A stretch of DNA of 64,000 nt, from the NCBI RefSeq assembly GCF_051912485.1, contig NZ_CP196822.1:1984001-2048000 (forward strand), written 5' to 3'. Within the stretch, counting starts at the first letter, position 1. Each line of letters starts with the position of its first letter. The notes beneath the pieces are model-generated. The model made no database searches. It was not told the DNA's origin and worked only from the letters and a program-made list of their open reading frames with translations. Shown one piece after another: positions 7,408 through 14,548 of this stretch. Made by a program: the position numbers and the translations under genes. Source of the DNA: Nitrobacter sp051912485. Its GTDB lineage: Bacteria > Pseudomonadota > Alphaproteobacteria > Rhizobiales > Xanthobacteraceae.

Positions 7408-8047
7408 CGTATCTCCGGGAAAAGCTGGAGTAAGGGAACGCAGCAACTAAAGCCCTGCTCTGAAATGTCCGGCACGGAACCGCTGGTCATGATAGCGGCT
7501 AACTAGGACCGGTGGTCACGGCCTGTCTAGCTAGACGCGAACAACCATTTGAATTAACATTGAGAGTTTAGGTTAAAACGAGCGGCTCGCGCATCGCGTC
7601 TTCGGAAAAAAGTCAAGTTAAATCAACAATTTGTTGAGGGGGGCCGTGTCGAACAGCTTGGTCATGCAGGCTATCGCCCAGTGAGGACGCGGCTGATTTT
7701 CGATGCCGGAGATGTGGTTCTGCGCACCAACTTACTGGCAGCCTCTGCCCTCTACGCTTACATAGGGGTTAGCTCGCATTTGACCCATGCTCCTTCTTGG
7801 GTTGATTTGAACGCAGAGGGAAGGGAATGCTAGCGGAGATGGGAAGGTCTGCATCTGATAGCTTCGAAGGGCGGCGGCGTAACGGACGTAAAAGTAGATT
7901 AAGACCCTACTACGTTCGACCGTGTTTTGCAGAAATGCAAAAAATCGCCCCGGACCACACCCAGAGAACAATGGCAAGGCGCCTCAACGATCACTTTAAT
8001 CCTGAGCAAGGCGCATAAGCCATTCGCCATCACAGTGGTAACTTCAA
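7408..8047. other. Interval carrying a regulator fragment, otherwise empty
   Basis: It contains the XRE-type regulator remnant at 7618-7731. The other frames (for example 7732-7977 and 7899-8309 on the minus strand) show no domain, no ribosome site and no credible codon pattern. Base composition is visibly AT-richer around 7550-7640 than in core genes. Confidence 0.4.
7618..7731 (-). pseudogene. C-terminal fragment of an XRE-family DNA-binding regulator
   Basis: The minus strand reads VGAQNHISGIENQPRPHWAI, ACMTKLFDTAPLNKLLI and stop. This matches the recognition helix and last helices of a Cro/C1 helix-turn-helix (consensus 'GVSQNHISRIENG.R.PSLATLLKIA'). An in-frame stop lies just upstream and the first helices are missing, so only about 37 codons survive. 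Confidence 0.55.
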
Positions 8048-8154
8048 TGACCGTAACCCCCGTCTCCAAAATCCTCAGCGAAGACCGCATTGGCTTCGTG
8101 ACGGAGGATGATTCGAAACTACGGCCTTTGAAGCGAAGGGAGTATAAACAATGA
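8048..8154 (+). CDS. Possible small gene coupled to the next frame
   Basis: A 35-codon frame, MTVTPVSKILSEDRIGFVTE and then a basic end (KLRPLKRREYKQ). Its stop TGA overlaps the ATG of the next small gene in the ATGA arrangement, which usually means translational coupling. The ribosome site is weak, and a longer start at 7927 is possible. No family was recognised. Confidence 0.3.
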
Positions 8155-8300
8155 ATGATCTTCGGGAATGGCGCAGCTCTACACGAGAATTCGAAGGAGC
8201 GAAGGACAGAGGCCCTCGAAATACTTACATTGTCGGCGCGGTGCTGGTGTTGTTGGCTTTCATGGCTGTAATCGCGCTTTTCTTGTTTGGGGTGCCTTAG
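8151..8300 (+). CDS. Small single-pass membrane protein
   Basis: A 49-residue frame starting MNDLREWRSSTREFEGAKDR and ending in one strong membrane helix (IVGAVLVLLAFMAVIALFLF). The ribosome site AAGGGAGTAT is well placed 6 nt before the ATG. The layout of a charged N-terminus and C-terminal helix fits a tail-anchored small membrane protein. No family was recognised. It lies 123 bp left of the tRNA-Tyr fragment, outside the island. Confidence 0.6.
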   Translation: MNDLREWRSSTREFEGAKDRGPRNTYIVGAVLVLLAFMAVIALFLFGVP

Positions 8301-8423
8301 CACTCCCATGCTTCCGGCGATGCTCTCGCGCCGCGAAGACCGTCATCGCCAACGAAACGCCCGCACCCAAGCGGGTGGTGGGGAATTATCGAGAAAATCG
8401 TAATATTCAACGGATTGTTTGAG

Positions 8424-8485
8424 ATTGGTGGGGGAAGAAGGACTCGAACCTTCGAAGTCATAAGACAGCTGATTTACAGTCAGCT
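8424..8485 (-). repeat. att-like duplicate of the tRNA-Tyr 3' half
   Basis: It is identical at 61 of 62 positions to 11893-11954, the 3' part of tRNA-Tyr from the anticodon stem to CCA. The single difference is A at 8467 versus G at 11936. The 5' half of the tRNA is absent, so this is not a functional gene. A displaced tRNA 3' end in direct orientation is the usual distal attachment site left by an integrase-driven island. Confidence 0.9.
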
Positions 8486-8758
8486 ATCATAACAAAGACA
8501 TCCGTCACCACTTGCCAATAACTCATCAAGGCGAGTTCTTGCGTGGGACGCTGAAAACGAACCGCCTTGTTCGGTGATGGCACTTTCATGCATCTGATCG
8601 GGACGTGACACCGACCGCACAAAGCGGCTTAGGCAAGCTCTTGTCGGTTTGCAGCGGAGTGATGAGCCGGCAGGGCAGGTCCGCCGAGCCTTTCACGGGC
8701 GACGCTTCGCGCCGACCCACTGGCTAACTCGTAACCCGCCGGCTCACCAAGCTCTGCA

Positions 8759-9355
8759 TCAGTACCAAGCATAGGACTGATAGCAGCGGTTCGCCCACTG
8801 GTATCCGTCCCACACCCAACAATCATCATAGTTCGCATAAGCGTACGGATAGTCCCAGCCCCAGGCAGTGGCCGCAGCGACGCCAGCAGCAACAGGCCAA
8901 CCCCATCCCCAGCCGCGCCGCCATCCCCAGCGTCCTCCGGCCCAACGTCCTCCGGCCCAGCGTGCATTTACATTTGCCCAACGTCCACCTGCCCAGCCGC
9001 CGCCCCAGCCCGGCCGGACGCCCCAACCGGGTCGGACACCAGCCCATCCGGGGCGCCCTGCGAACGCTCCGCCGCCGACACCGGCCAGAGCTAGCCCGCG
9101 ACCACCTCTGAAGCCAGCGCCCCTGAACCCGCCGCCGGCAAACCCACCTCTGAACCCACCGCCGGGCATCGCGCCTCTGAATCCTCCACCGCCGAAACCA
9201 CCGCCCCGGAAACCTCCACCGCCTCCAAATCCGCCGCCGCCCCTGAAGCCTCCTCCCCCTCCTCCGAATCTTGCCGCCGCCTCATCCGGCATCAGCGTGA
9301 GCGCCGATGCGACGATTGCCACGCCACTCAGGATGGCCAACACTCTCTTGCGCAT
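8759..9355 (-). CDS. Secreted glycine-rich protein
   Basis: A 198-residue protein. The signal peptide covers about residues 1-28 (MRKRVLAILSGVAIVASALT through EAAA). A low-complexity stretch to about residue 95 is built from FGGGG and FRGGG units, followed by Trp/Gly repeats (RPGWGVRPGWGGGWAGGRW and similar). The C-terminus has the ordered motif YDDCWVWDGYQWANRCYQSY with two cysteines. Such proteins are frequent in Bradyrhizobiaceae and are exported, but their function is unknown. A related smaller one lies at 58185-58556. Confidence 0.75.
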   Translation of the reverse strand: MRKRVLAILSGVAIVASALTLMPDEAAARFGGGGGGFRGGGGFGGGGGFRGGGFGGGGFRGAMPGGGFRGGFAGGGFRGAGFRGGRGLALAGVGGGAFAGRPGWAGVRPGWGVRPGWGGGWAGGRWANVNARWAGGRWAGGRWGWRRGWGWGWPVAAGVAAATAWGWDYPYAYANYDDCWVWDGYQWANRCYQSYAWY

Positions 9356-9726
9356 TGCACACTCCTTCAGGTTGGGCGTTTCGCACTTCCATCAGGCCGG
9401 ACTTTGACTGCGTCAGATTCTAATAGCCCAGTGCGATCCGCCCCGAACGAGTACTCGACGTGCAGTCACACATCTCCCGGCCGTCCCAATAACGTTAGCA
9501 GTGTGTTCTCGTTCCTGCGGCGGTGCGTGGCACGCCGTGGTCTGATCTCGACTTCCGGTCTTGGCCCGCGACCTCACGCAAACTCTCCGGTGCGCCAGTC
9601 CTACGTCGCAGGTAATGGGCCCTTCCCCGGCCGGAAGGCGTTTCAGCGGCGCACGCCTACTCCACGGAACTGCGCAGACTGGCGCAGTAGCGACACCCCG
9701 CAGCCCGATCCCAGGGCCGGCATCCG
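9356..9726. other. Gene-free interval
   Basis: It separates two divergent genes. No frame on either strand combines a ribosome site with a credible product. The only supported element is the FixK/FNR-type box just to its right. Confidence 0.4.
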
Positions 9727-9740
9727 TTGACCTAGATCAA
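9727..9740 (+). promoter_or_regulatory. FixK/FNR-type binding site
   Basis: TTGACCTAGATCAA is a perfect TTGA-N6-TCAA palindrome of the FNR/FixK family. There are 63 nt between it and the ATG at 9804. A class II promoter (box centred at -40.5) would start transcription near 9774 and leave a leader of about 30 nt. FixK2 activates genes in low oxygen in Bradyrhizobium. Confidence 0.7.
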
Positions 9741-9803
9741 CAAAGAACCCCTCCGCCTTCAGTCCTTTGGGACCAGCCCGCGCGTTTCTCAGGAGGTTCG
9801 ATA

Positions 9804-10079
9804 ATGACACGGCACCTCGCCTTCGCGATCACGATCTTAGGCACCGGCGTACTCCTCAACTCACCACCCGGAATAGCAAACCAGCTGCAATGTGAGGACA
9901 GAGGCGCGAATTGCTTGGGCAAATGTGCCGACCCGACGGGAGGGGCCGGTGACTTGGGCGGCCATCAGAACAAATGCCTGCTCTACTGCAGCCGGCAGCT
10001 GGCCAGCTGTATGGTACGCAATGCGACGATCCAGCGCTATTATGCGCAACCGGAACACTTCGGACGTTTTTTTGAATGA
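9804..10079 (+). CDS. Exported cysteine-rich protein behind a FixK-type box
   Basis: A 91-residue protein. Residues 1-26 (MTRHLAFAITILGTGVLLNS through GIAN) are a signal peptide. The mature part has six cysteines in a pattern CEDRGANCLGKC, CLLYC, C, suggesting disulfides or a metal/haem-associated helical hairpin. The ribosome site AGGAGG is strong. No family was recognised. The upstream box suggests microaerobic induction. It lies inside the tRNA-Tyr island. Confidence 0.7.
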   Translation: MTRHLAFAITILGTGVLLNSPPGIANQLQCEDRGANCLGKCADPTGGAGDLGGHQNKCLLYCSRQLASCMVRNATIQRYYAQPEHFGRFFE

Positions 10080-10256
10080 CCGCGCCAGCGCGGCGCCTCC
10101 CCGTGGCAGATCGCCGTCACCACCATGACCGCCGCGCGCCGCGATATTCGCCGCAAGCACAGCATTATGAGGTTGGTTGGGTCGTGAGGCCGGCCGCAAA
10201 AACCGCTGCCAAGATTCTGTCGGCCAAAGTCTCGGACGACCGTCATTAAGCGTTCG

Positions 10257-10544
10257 CTACCGCTTCCTGTACATCGCCGCCAGTGTACCGACTATCAATC
10301 CAAAGCACAGAGGCACACCAAAGAAGATCATCGACCAGAACGCGAGCAGCAAGACGTGCGCTAGCAAACCCTCTCCGATGAGATCGCCCCGAAACCAGAA
10401 GGGCGTGCTCGTTGCGGCCAGTAGAGAACCAGCGAAGCCGATTTTCATCAAAGACGCTGAGCGTGGATCATGACGCGCGAAATGAAACGATCCCCATGCG
10501 GCCATCAATGCAAGAAACACCCACAGAATGCCAATCGAAAGCAT
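10257..10544 (-). CDS. Small integral membrane protein
   Basis: A 95-residue protein with three probable membrane helices: residues 1-20 (MLSIGILWVFLALMAAWGSF), about 35-50 (IGFAGSLLAATSTPFWF) and 58-90 (GLLAHVLLLAFWSMIFFGVP onward). The C-terminus is basic (AAMYRKR). No family was recognised. It sits in the island remnant, oriented against the neighbouring acetyltransferase pseudogene. Confidence 0.6.
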   Translation of the reverse strand: MLSIGILWVFLALMAAWGSFHFARHDPRSASLMKIGFAGSLLAATSTPFWFRGDLIGEGLLAHVLLLAFWSMIFFGVPLCFGLIVGTLAAMYRKR

Positions 10545-10706
10545 GGCGCAAAAACGTCCTCCAAACCTGGTTGGAACGGTAGGTTAGGTTCGTGCACGAA
10601 CTGTTCATCCATCGGTTCAAAACGCCAGCAAATTCGGCCTTAACGCTGTAACTAAGGTCAGACTGTTGTCTTGACCCGTCCAACCGTCACAGGGGAATTA
10701 GCAACG

Positions 10707-11186
10707 ATGCGAACGGAACGTCAATGCTGGCTGGTGCACTTTACGACCCTATGGACACCGAGTTGGTAAAGGCACGGGCTCGCGCACGCGACCTGTGTCA
10801 AACATTGAACAACTCACGTGAGACAGAGGAAGCGAAGCGCCGAGGTATTTTGACGGACCTTTTCGGACGGGGCGGCGAATCCGTTTGGATGCAGCCGCCC
10901 TTCTTTTGCGATTACGGCTCGAACATTGAACTCGGCGAGCGAGTCTTCTTCAACTTCAACTGCGTAGTGCTGGATGTTTGCAAAGTGAAGATTGGCGATT
11001 TCACGCTATTCGGACCGGCCGTTCAAATTCTGACGTCAATGCACCCCTGGAATGCCCTCCAGCGGCGAAAGGAAGAGTTCGGCAAACCCATCGAATCGGG
11101 TCGGATGTATGGGTCGGTGGAGGCGTAATAATCCTGCCCAGTGTCCGTATTGGCTCCCAGGCAGTGATCGGCGCAGGAAGCATGTT
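10707..11186 (+). pseudogene. Maltose/galactoside O-acetyltransferase remnant (frameshifted, truncated)
   Basis: The pieces MRTER (from ATG 10707) and MLAGALYDPMDTELVKARAR (from 10724, different frame) together match the Maa N-terminus; one base is missing between them. The central body FFCDYGSNIELGERVFFNFN and FTLFGPAVQILTSMHPWNAL is a left-handed beta-helix acetyltransferase. Near 11100 the frame shifts again, continuing as SDVWVGGGVIILPSVRIGSQ and AVIGAGS. It then breaks off at about 11186, exactly where an hsdR fragment begins on the other strand. The last 20 or so residues are missing. It is clearly non-functional. Confidence 0.85.
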
Positions 11187-11381
11187 GGGCTTGTAGTAGA
11201 GGACATAGTCGGCCCGCTTGGCTCGGCCACGCGTGACAAGTTTGCCGCGCACGATAATGCGGCCCTTAGTGAAGCCAACCTCCTCGCGTATTTGCAGCAT
11301 TTCGTCCCACCCCGCTTTGCGCAGCGCAGGCGTGATGAGCTTGGTGCAAATGTCCCGTTCGCTTAACGAGCGTTTGTCCAT
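11184..11381 (-). pseudogene. N-terminal fragment of type I restriction subunit HsdR
   Basis: 66 codons: MDKRSLSERDICTKLITPAL, RKAGWDEMLQIREEVGFTKG, RIIVRGKLVTRGRAKRADYV, LYYKPN. This is the start of HsdR/type I restriction R subunits, just before the PD-(D/E)XK nuclease core ('ALIEAKDN...'). After KPN the reading runs into the antisense of the acetyltransferase remnant, so a deletion joined the two genes tail to body. No hsdM or hsdS gene is visible. The full subunit is normally about 800-1000 residues. Confidence 0.75.
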
Positions 11382-11892
11382 CGAAATCAGTGAATCATCA
11401 GAAAGTGAGGCTGACGAGTTGGCGTACTCGGCTCTTCTCGAAAGCCGCTGCCTTCGCGAACCGCCCCCGCGGATGCATTTCAGACGTTATTGCCGAATGC
11501 GGTTTCAGATGAACGTAAGCTTGCGCCAAACTCATCACGGCCACTCCCCACGCGCGCGAGAGTTGAGCACGAAACAACCAGATGCTGAAGTCCCCAATAC
11601 TTCCAACTAGGGGGATGAGGCTCCAAATGTTGCGCGTGGCCTTATCGGAGAGACCGTTTCGCTTAGAAGGGCGACTTTGAAGCGGGCTGACGAACGCACC
11701 CGGCCCGCGCGAATCCCGCGTGCATGATTGGTCTGCGCGACCATCATCTCGGCGGTCGCGCCAGTACCTCCTCCTAACGGATAGTGACGGAACTTAGCGG
11801 AGAATACCCGTACCCCAGGCTGCACCCCAAAAATGCGCAGCGAGAGCCACCCCTTCGGAGGCGCCTAATTTTTACAATAAGTAATTGAAATC
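11382..11892. other. Degenerate island end without a supported gene
   Basis: Several short frames occur (for example 11607-11825 minus), but none has a domain or a ribosome site. By analogy with other tRNA islands this is where an integrase would be expected. I searched by eye for the C-terminal R-H-R-Y tyrosine recombinase pattern and did not see it. Confidence 0.4.
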
Positions 11893-11894
11893 AT

Positions 11895-11980
11895 TGGTGG
11901 GGGAAGAAGGACTCGAACCTTCGAAGTCATAAGACGGCTGATTTACAGTCAGCTCCCTTTGCCACTCGGGACACTCCCCC
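11895..11980 (-). tRNA. tRNA-Tyr (anticodon GTA)
   Basis: 86 nt including CCA. The minus strand begins GGGGGAGTGTCCCGAGTGG, has the anticodon arm CTGACTGTAAATCAG (GTA), the long variable arm expected for tRNA-Tyr, the T-arm GGTTCGAGTCC and the end TTCCCCCACCA. Its 3' 60 nt are duplicated at 8424-8485, marking it as an integration site. It is divergent from rlmB. Confidence 0.97.
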
Positions 11981-12190
11981 GCTCAACACCATCGGGCTTC
12001 CTTCCACCGAACAGGGCGGCTGAACGGCCATGGATGACGCTAAAACCGTGGGCCCGACGAACGGGTCCATGGCCGCCGCGTTTATGGGGGAAGCACCCCG
12101 GCAAAGTCAACCAATAGCGCTGGAATATCGGTTTCCGGCTTTTTGCGCCGGAAAATTGCCATTACTCGGAACCCGTGAGACAAGCCAGCT

Positions 12191-13006
12191 ATGAGCGACC
12201 GTGATCGTAAGCCGCAATTTAAGCGCGGCTCCCAGAAGGCTAACAGAAATCGTGGCCGCCCGCCCCCGAGGAACCGTGAGGCCGGGACCGACAGCCCAGC
12301 GATTCTCTACGGCTGGCACACGGTGGCAGCCGCGCTGGCCAATCCCCGGCGGACGATCCGAAAACTGCTGCTCACCGAAAACGCGGCACGGCGGCTCGCG
12401 GATGAAAACATCAATACCTCGATCACGCCCGAGATCGTGCGTCCGAGTGCGATCGACCAGCGCCTCGGCCCCGACGCGGTGCACCAGGGGCTGCTCGCCG
12501 AAGCCGATCCCCTGCCCTCGCCGGATATCGACACGCTGGCGCAGGAAGGCATCGTGCTGGTGCTCGACCAGATCACGGATCCGCACAACGTCGGCGCGAT
12601 CATGCGATCGGCCGCAGCCTTTGCTGTGAAGGCGATCATCACCACGGCGCGTCACAGTCCCGAGGCCACCGGCGTGCTGGCAAAATCAGCCTCCGGCGCG
12701 CTGGAGCTTGTGCCGCTCGTGCTAGTACAGAATCTGGCGCGAGCACTGACCGAACTGAACGACCGCGGCTTCATGACCGTCGGCCTCGACAGCGCGGGCG
12801 GCGAGGACCTCGCTGCCATCCAGTTGCGACAACCGCTGGCGCTGGTGCTTGGCGCCGAAGGCAAGGGCTTGCGGCAATTGACGCGGGAAACGTGCAACGC
12901 GGTCGCGCGTCTCGACATGCCCGGCGACATCAAAAGTCTCAATGTCTCGAATGCCGCGGTGTTAGCGCTCTATATCGGCGCCAGCCGTCTCGGCCTGATG
13001 CGCTGA
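12191..13006 (+). CDS. rlmB: TrmH/RlmB-type 23S rRNA (guanosine-2'-O-)-methyltransferase
   Basis: A 271-residue SPOUT methyltransferase. The basic N-terminal tail (residues 1-30) is followed by the L30e-like substrate-binding domain (LYGWHTVAAALANPRRTIRK). The trefoil-knot domain contains the three SPOUT motifs: VLVLDQITDPHNVGAIMRSA (motif 1), LALVLGAEGKGLR (motif 2) and MPGDIKSLNVSNAAVLALY (motif 3, SLNVS). It methylates a G in 23S rRNA (G2251 in E. coli) using S-adenosylmethionine. Length is normal allowing for the basic tail. It is followed by a strong terminator. Confidence 0.9.
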   Translation: MSDRDRKPQFKRGSQKANRNRGRPPPRNREAGTDSPAILYGWHTVAAALANPRRTIRKLLLTENAARRLADENINTSITPEIVRPSAIDQRLGPDAVHQGLLAEADPLPSPDIDTLAQEGIVLVLDQITDPHNVGAIMRSAAAFAVKAIITTARHSPEATGVLAKSASGALELVPLVLVQNLARALTELNDRGFMTVGLDSAGGEDLAAIQLRQPLALVLGAEGKGLRQLTRETCNAVARLDMPGDIKSLNVSNAAVLALYIGASRLGLMR

Positions 13007-13018
13007 CGGCACGAAAAC

Positions 13019-13054
13019 GCCCGCTCGCATCGCATGCGAACGGGCGCTTGTTTT
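13019..13054. terminator. Bidirectional terminator between rlmB and a convergent gene
   Basis: Near-perfect stem GCCCGCTCGCAT / ATGCGAACGGGC (one C/A mismatch) with a CGC loop, followed on the plus strand by GCTTGTTTT and preceded by AAAA, so it can serve both converging genes. Confidence 0.85.
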
Positions 13055-13069
13055 AAGGAGCGGGGCCGA

Positions 13070-13612
13070 TCAGTGGTGGTGGTGCGCCGCCGAATGATGA
13101 TGACCGTGGTGATGATGCCGCGATCCGTAGACCTGGCCATGGTAGTGGCCGTAATGATGACCATAACGATATATGCGGTAATGCGGGTACGTGTGATGCC
13201 AGCGATAGTTGGACACGACTGGGCCGGTCACGGGAGCGCCGTCATAGTAATGATGCATGGCGTGGGCGTAACGGCCGCCGTCGTAGGGGTAATAATAAGG
13301 ACGCCTATAGGCATTCCATCCGGAAACGGCGGATTCCTGATAGGTCGGCACCGGTGCGAAAGCGCCAGGACCGCTGAACGTTGGCCCCTGATTGACATAA
13401 TAGTACTGTGTCGGAGACGGCAGACGTTCATAGGCCGCAACGCCGTATCCCGCGCCGTAATAGCCTTGATAATAACCATGCCCACATGGGCTGTAAGCCG
13501 CGCACGGCGAACACCCTCCGCTCGTGAACAACCCGCCGCACGCCATCGCGGGCGCGGCGCTCGCCGCTACCACGGCAACGGCAGCGACCAATCCTGAAAT
13601 CATCTGACGCAT
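13070..13612 (-). CDS. Secreted histidine/tyrosine-rich protein
   Basis: A 180-residue protein. Residues 1-23 (MRQMISGLVAAVAVVAASAA) are a signal peptide ending near AMA-C. An N-terminal Cys cluster (CGGLFTSGGCSPCAAYSPCG) is followed by Tyr/Gly-rich repeats (YYQGYYGAGYG, YRRPYYYPYD). The C-terminal 40 residues are extremely His-rich (RHHHHGHHHSAAHHHH), which suggests metal binding (Zn, Ni, Cu or Co) in the envelope. Similar proteins of unknown function are common in Bradyrhizobium. It is the last gene of a leftward run of small exported proteins. Confidence 0.75.
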   Translation of the reverse strand: MRQMISGLVAAVAVVAASAAPAMACGGLFTSGGCSPCAAYSPCGHGYYQGYYGAGYGVAAYERLPSPTQYYYVNQGPTFSGPGAFAPVPTYQESAVSGWNAYRRPYYYPYDGGRYAHAMHHYYDGAPVTGPVVSNYRWHHTYPHYRIYRYGHHYGHYHGQVYGSRHHHHGHHHSAAHHHH

Positions 13613-13652
13613 TTGCTCTCTCCTGCTTTGCCTGTTTTTCTAAAGTTCGATT

Positions 13653-14135
13653 CTACGGTTTGGGTCTCCGAAATTGCCGCGGCGCCCTCTGTTGAAAGTC
13701 TTGCGGCAAACTCGAGGGTCCGATCTCGGGGGCGAGAATGACCGCAGGCGGCATCTGCGGAATATCGGATTGCGCTGGCGTCGGATCGGAATGGGCCGAC
13801 CATGACTGATGAAAGCTCTCAGCGCGCGGCGGCAGCTTGCGGTTCGCCGGAGGTTCGATTTCGAGGCGTCCGTAACCGGGCGCGTGACCGAGGCTCGGAT
13901 AATAATGACCGACATGCGGCTCGGGATCGACGTAGCGACCGCCGTACACCGTCGGCTGTACGTGTATCCTTCGGGCAAGGCCCCAGTCGCCCTCCACCAC
14001 GGCGTAGGAGGCATCGACACCATTGATGATGATGGGAACGCCGGGACGGCCGGGAATCACGATCACCGGTCCGCTGTCAGCGAGAGCCGTCAATGACGTC
14101 CCGATCAGAACGGCCAGCGCAAGTCCGATACGCAT
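13653..14135 (-). CDS. Secreted hypothetical protein
   Basis: A 160-residue protein. Residues 1-20 (MRIGLALAVLIGTSLTALAD) form a signal peptide. The mature part starts with VIVIPGRPGVPIIINGVDAS and is proline-rich with a basic C-terminus (QRAPRQFRRPKP). No family was recognised. The start at 14135 is chosen because it begins the signal peptide; a 16-codon extension would spoil it. It probably acts in the periplasm or at the surface. Confidence 0.65.
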   Translation of the reverse strand: MRIGLALAVLIGTSLTALADSGPVIVIPGRPGVPIIINGVDASYAVVEGDWGLARRIHVQPTVYGGRYVDPEPHVGHYYPSLGHAPGYGRLEIEPPANRKLPPRAESFHQSWSAHSDPTPAQSDIPQMPPAVILAPEIGPSSLPQDFQQRAPRQFRRPKP

Positions 14136-14297
14136 TACAGAGTTCCGGTTTACGGCAGAGCCTAATCGAACCGGTGCCGGCATGGGTTAAAGCCGCCGCC
14201 CAAACTGCCGGTAAGCCTAACGTGGAGGCATGGGCTGACAATCAATTGCGAAGCATTCCGCTATCGGAAAGTTAACGCGGGGCGGACGAGGCCGCTG

Positions 14298-14429
14298 CTA
14301 CAGCCAGAAGCTGAGCAGGACGAGGTTCATCGAGCAGGCCGCGAATAACGCGATGGCAAGTCCCAGTTGCACGCCGTCGGCCGCAGGTTTCGACATCATT
14401 TCCATGACCGGAGCTTCAGGCGATTCCAT
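14298..14429 (-). CDS. Small single-pass membrane protein
   Basis: A 43-residue frame MESPEAPVMEMMSKPAADGV followed by one membrane helix (QLGLAIALFAACSMNLVLLS) that ends the protein. The shorter start is preferred to a 93-codon version because the N-terminal extension has no sign of selection and overlaps the neighbouring gene. No family was recognised. Confidence 0.45.
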   Translation of the reverse strand: MESPEAPVMEMMSKPAADGVQLGLAIALFAACSMNLVLLSFWL

Positions 14430-14548
14430 CGCTCGAGTCCCGGTTAATATTTTTCCGGCGCGCCTGTGGAGATTCAGGAGTCGTTTACGAGTTCGGGGCG
14501 TGGCCCGAGTCGGCTGCTCGCGCGCGGGTCTAGGCAGAAGTGGCTGCT

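Larger units (their letters stand above)
8424..11954. mobile_element. Remnant genomic island integrated at tRNA-Tyr
   Basis: A 3.5-kb segment bounded by the 62-bp direct repeat described at 8424-8485 and 11893-11954. The intact tRNA-Tyr lies at the right end, as expected when an element restores the 3' end of its target. Contents are accessory: a glycine-rich exoprotein, a Cys-rich exported protein, a small membrane protein, a broken acetyltransferase and a 66-codon hsdR fragment. No integrase gene or recognisable integrase fragment is left, so the element is probably immobile and internally deleted. Confidence 0.75.

Noticed and set aside
8868..9407. Proline-rich plus-strand frame that looks like a repetitive secreted protein
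   Set aside because: It is the complement of the Gly codons of the glycine-rich gene; it has no signal peptide and no ribosome site.
11382..11892. Integrase gene expected at the tRNA-Tyr end of the island
   Set aside because: No tyrosine recombinase motif (R, HxxR, Y) could be recognised in any frame.
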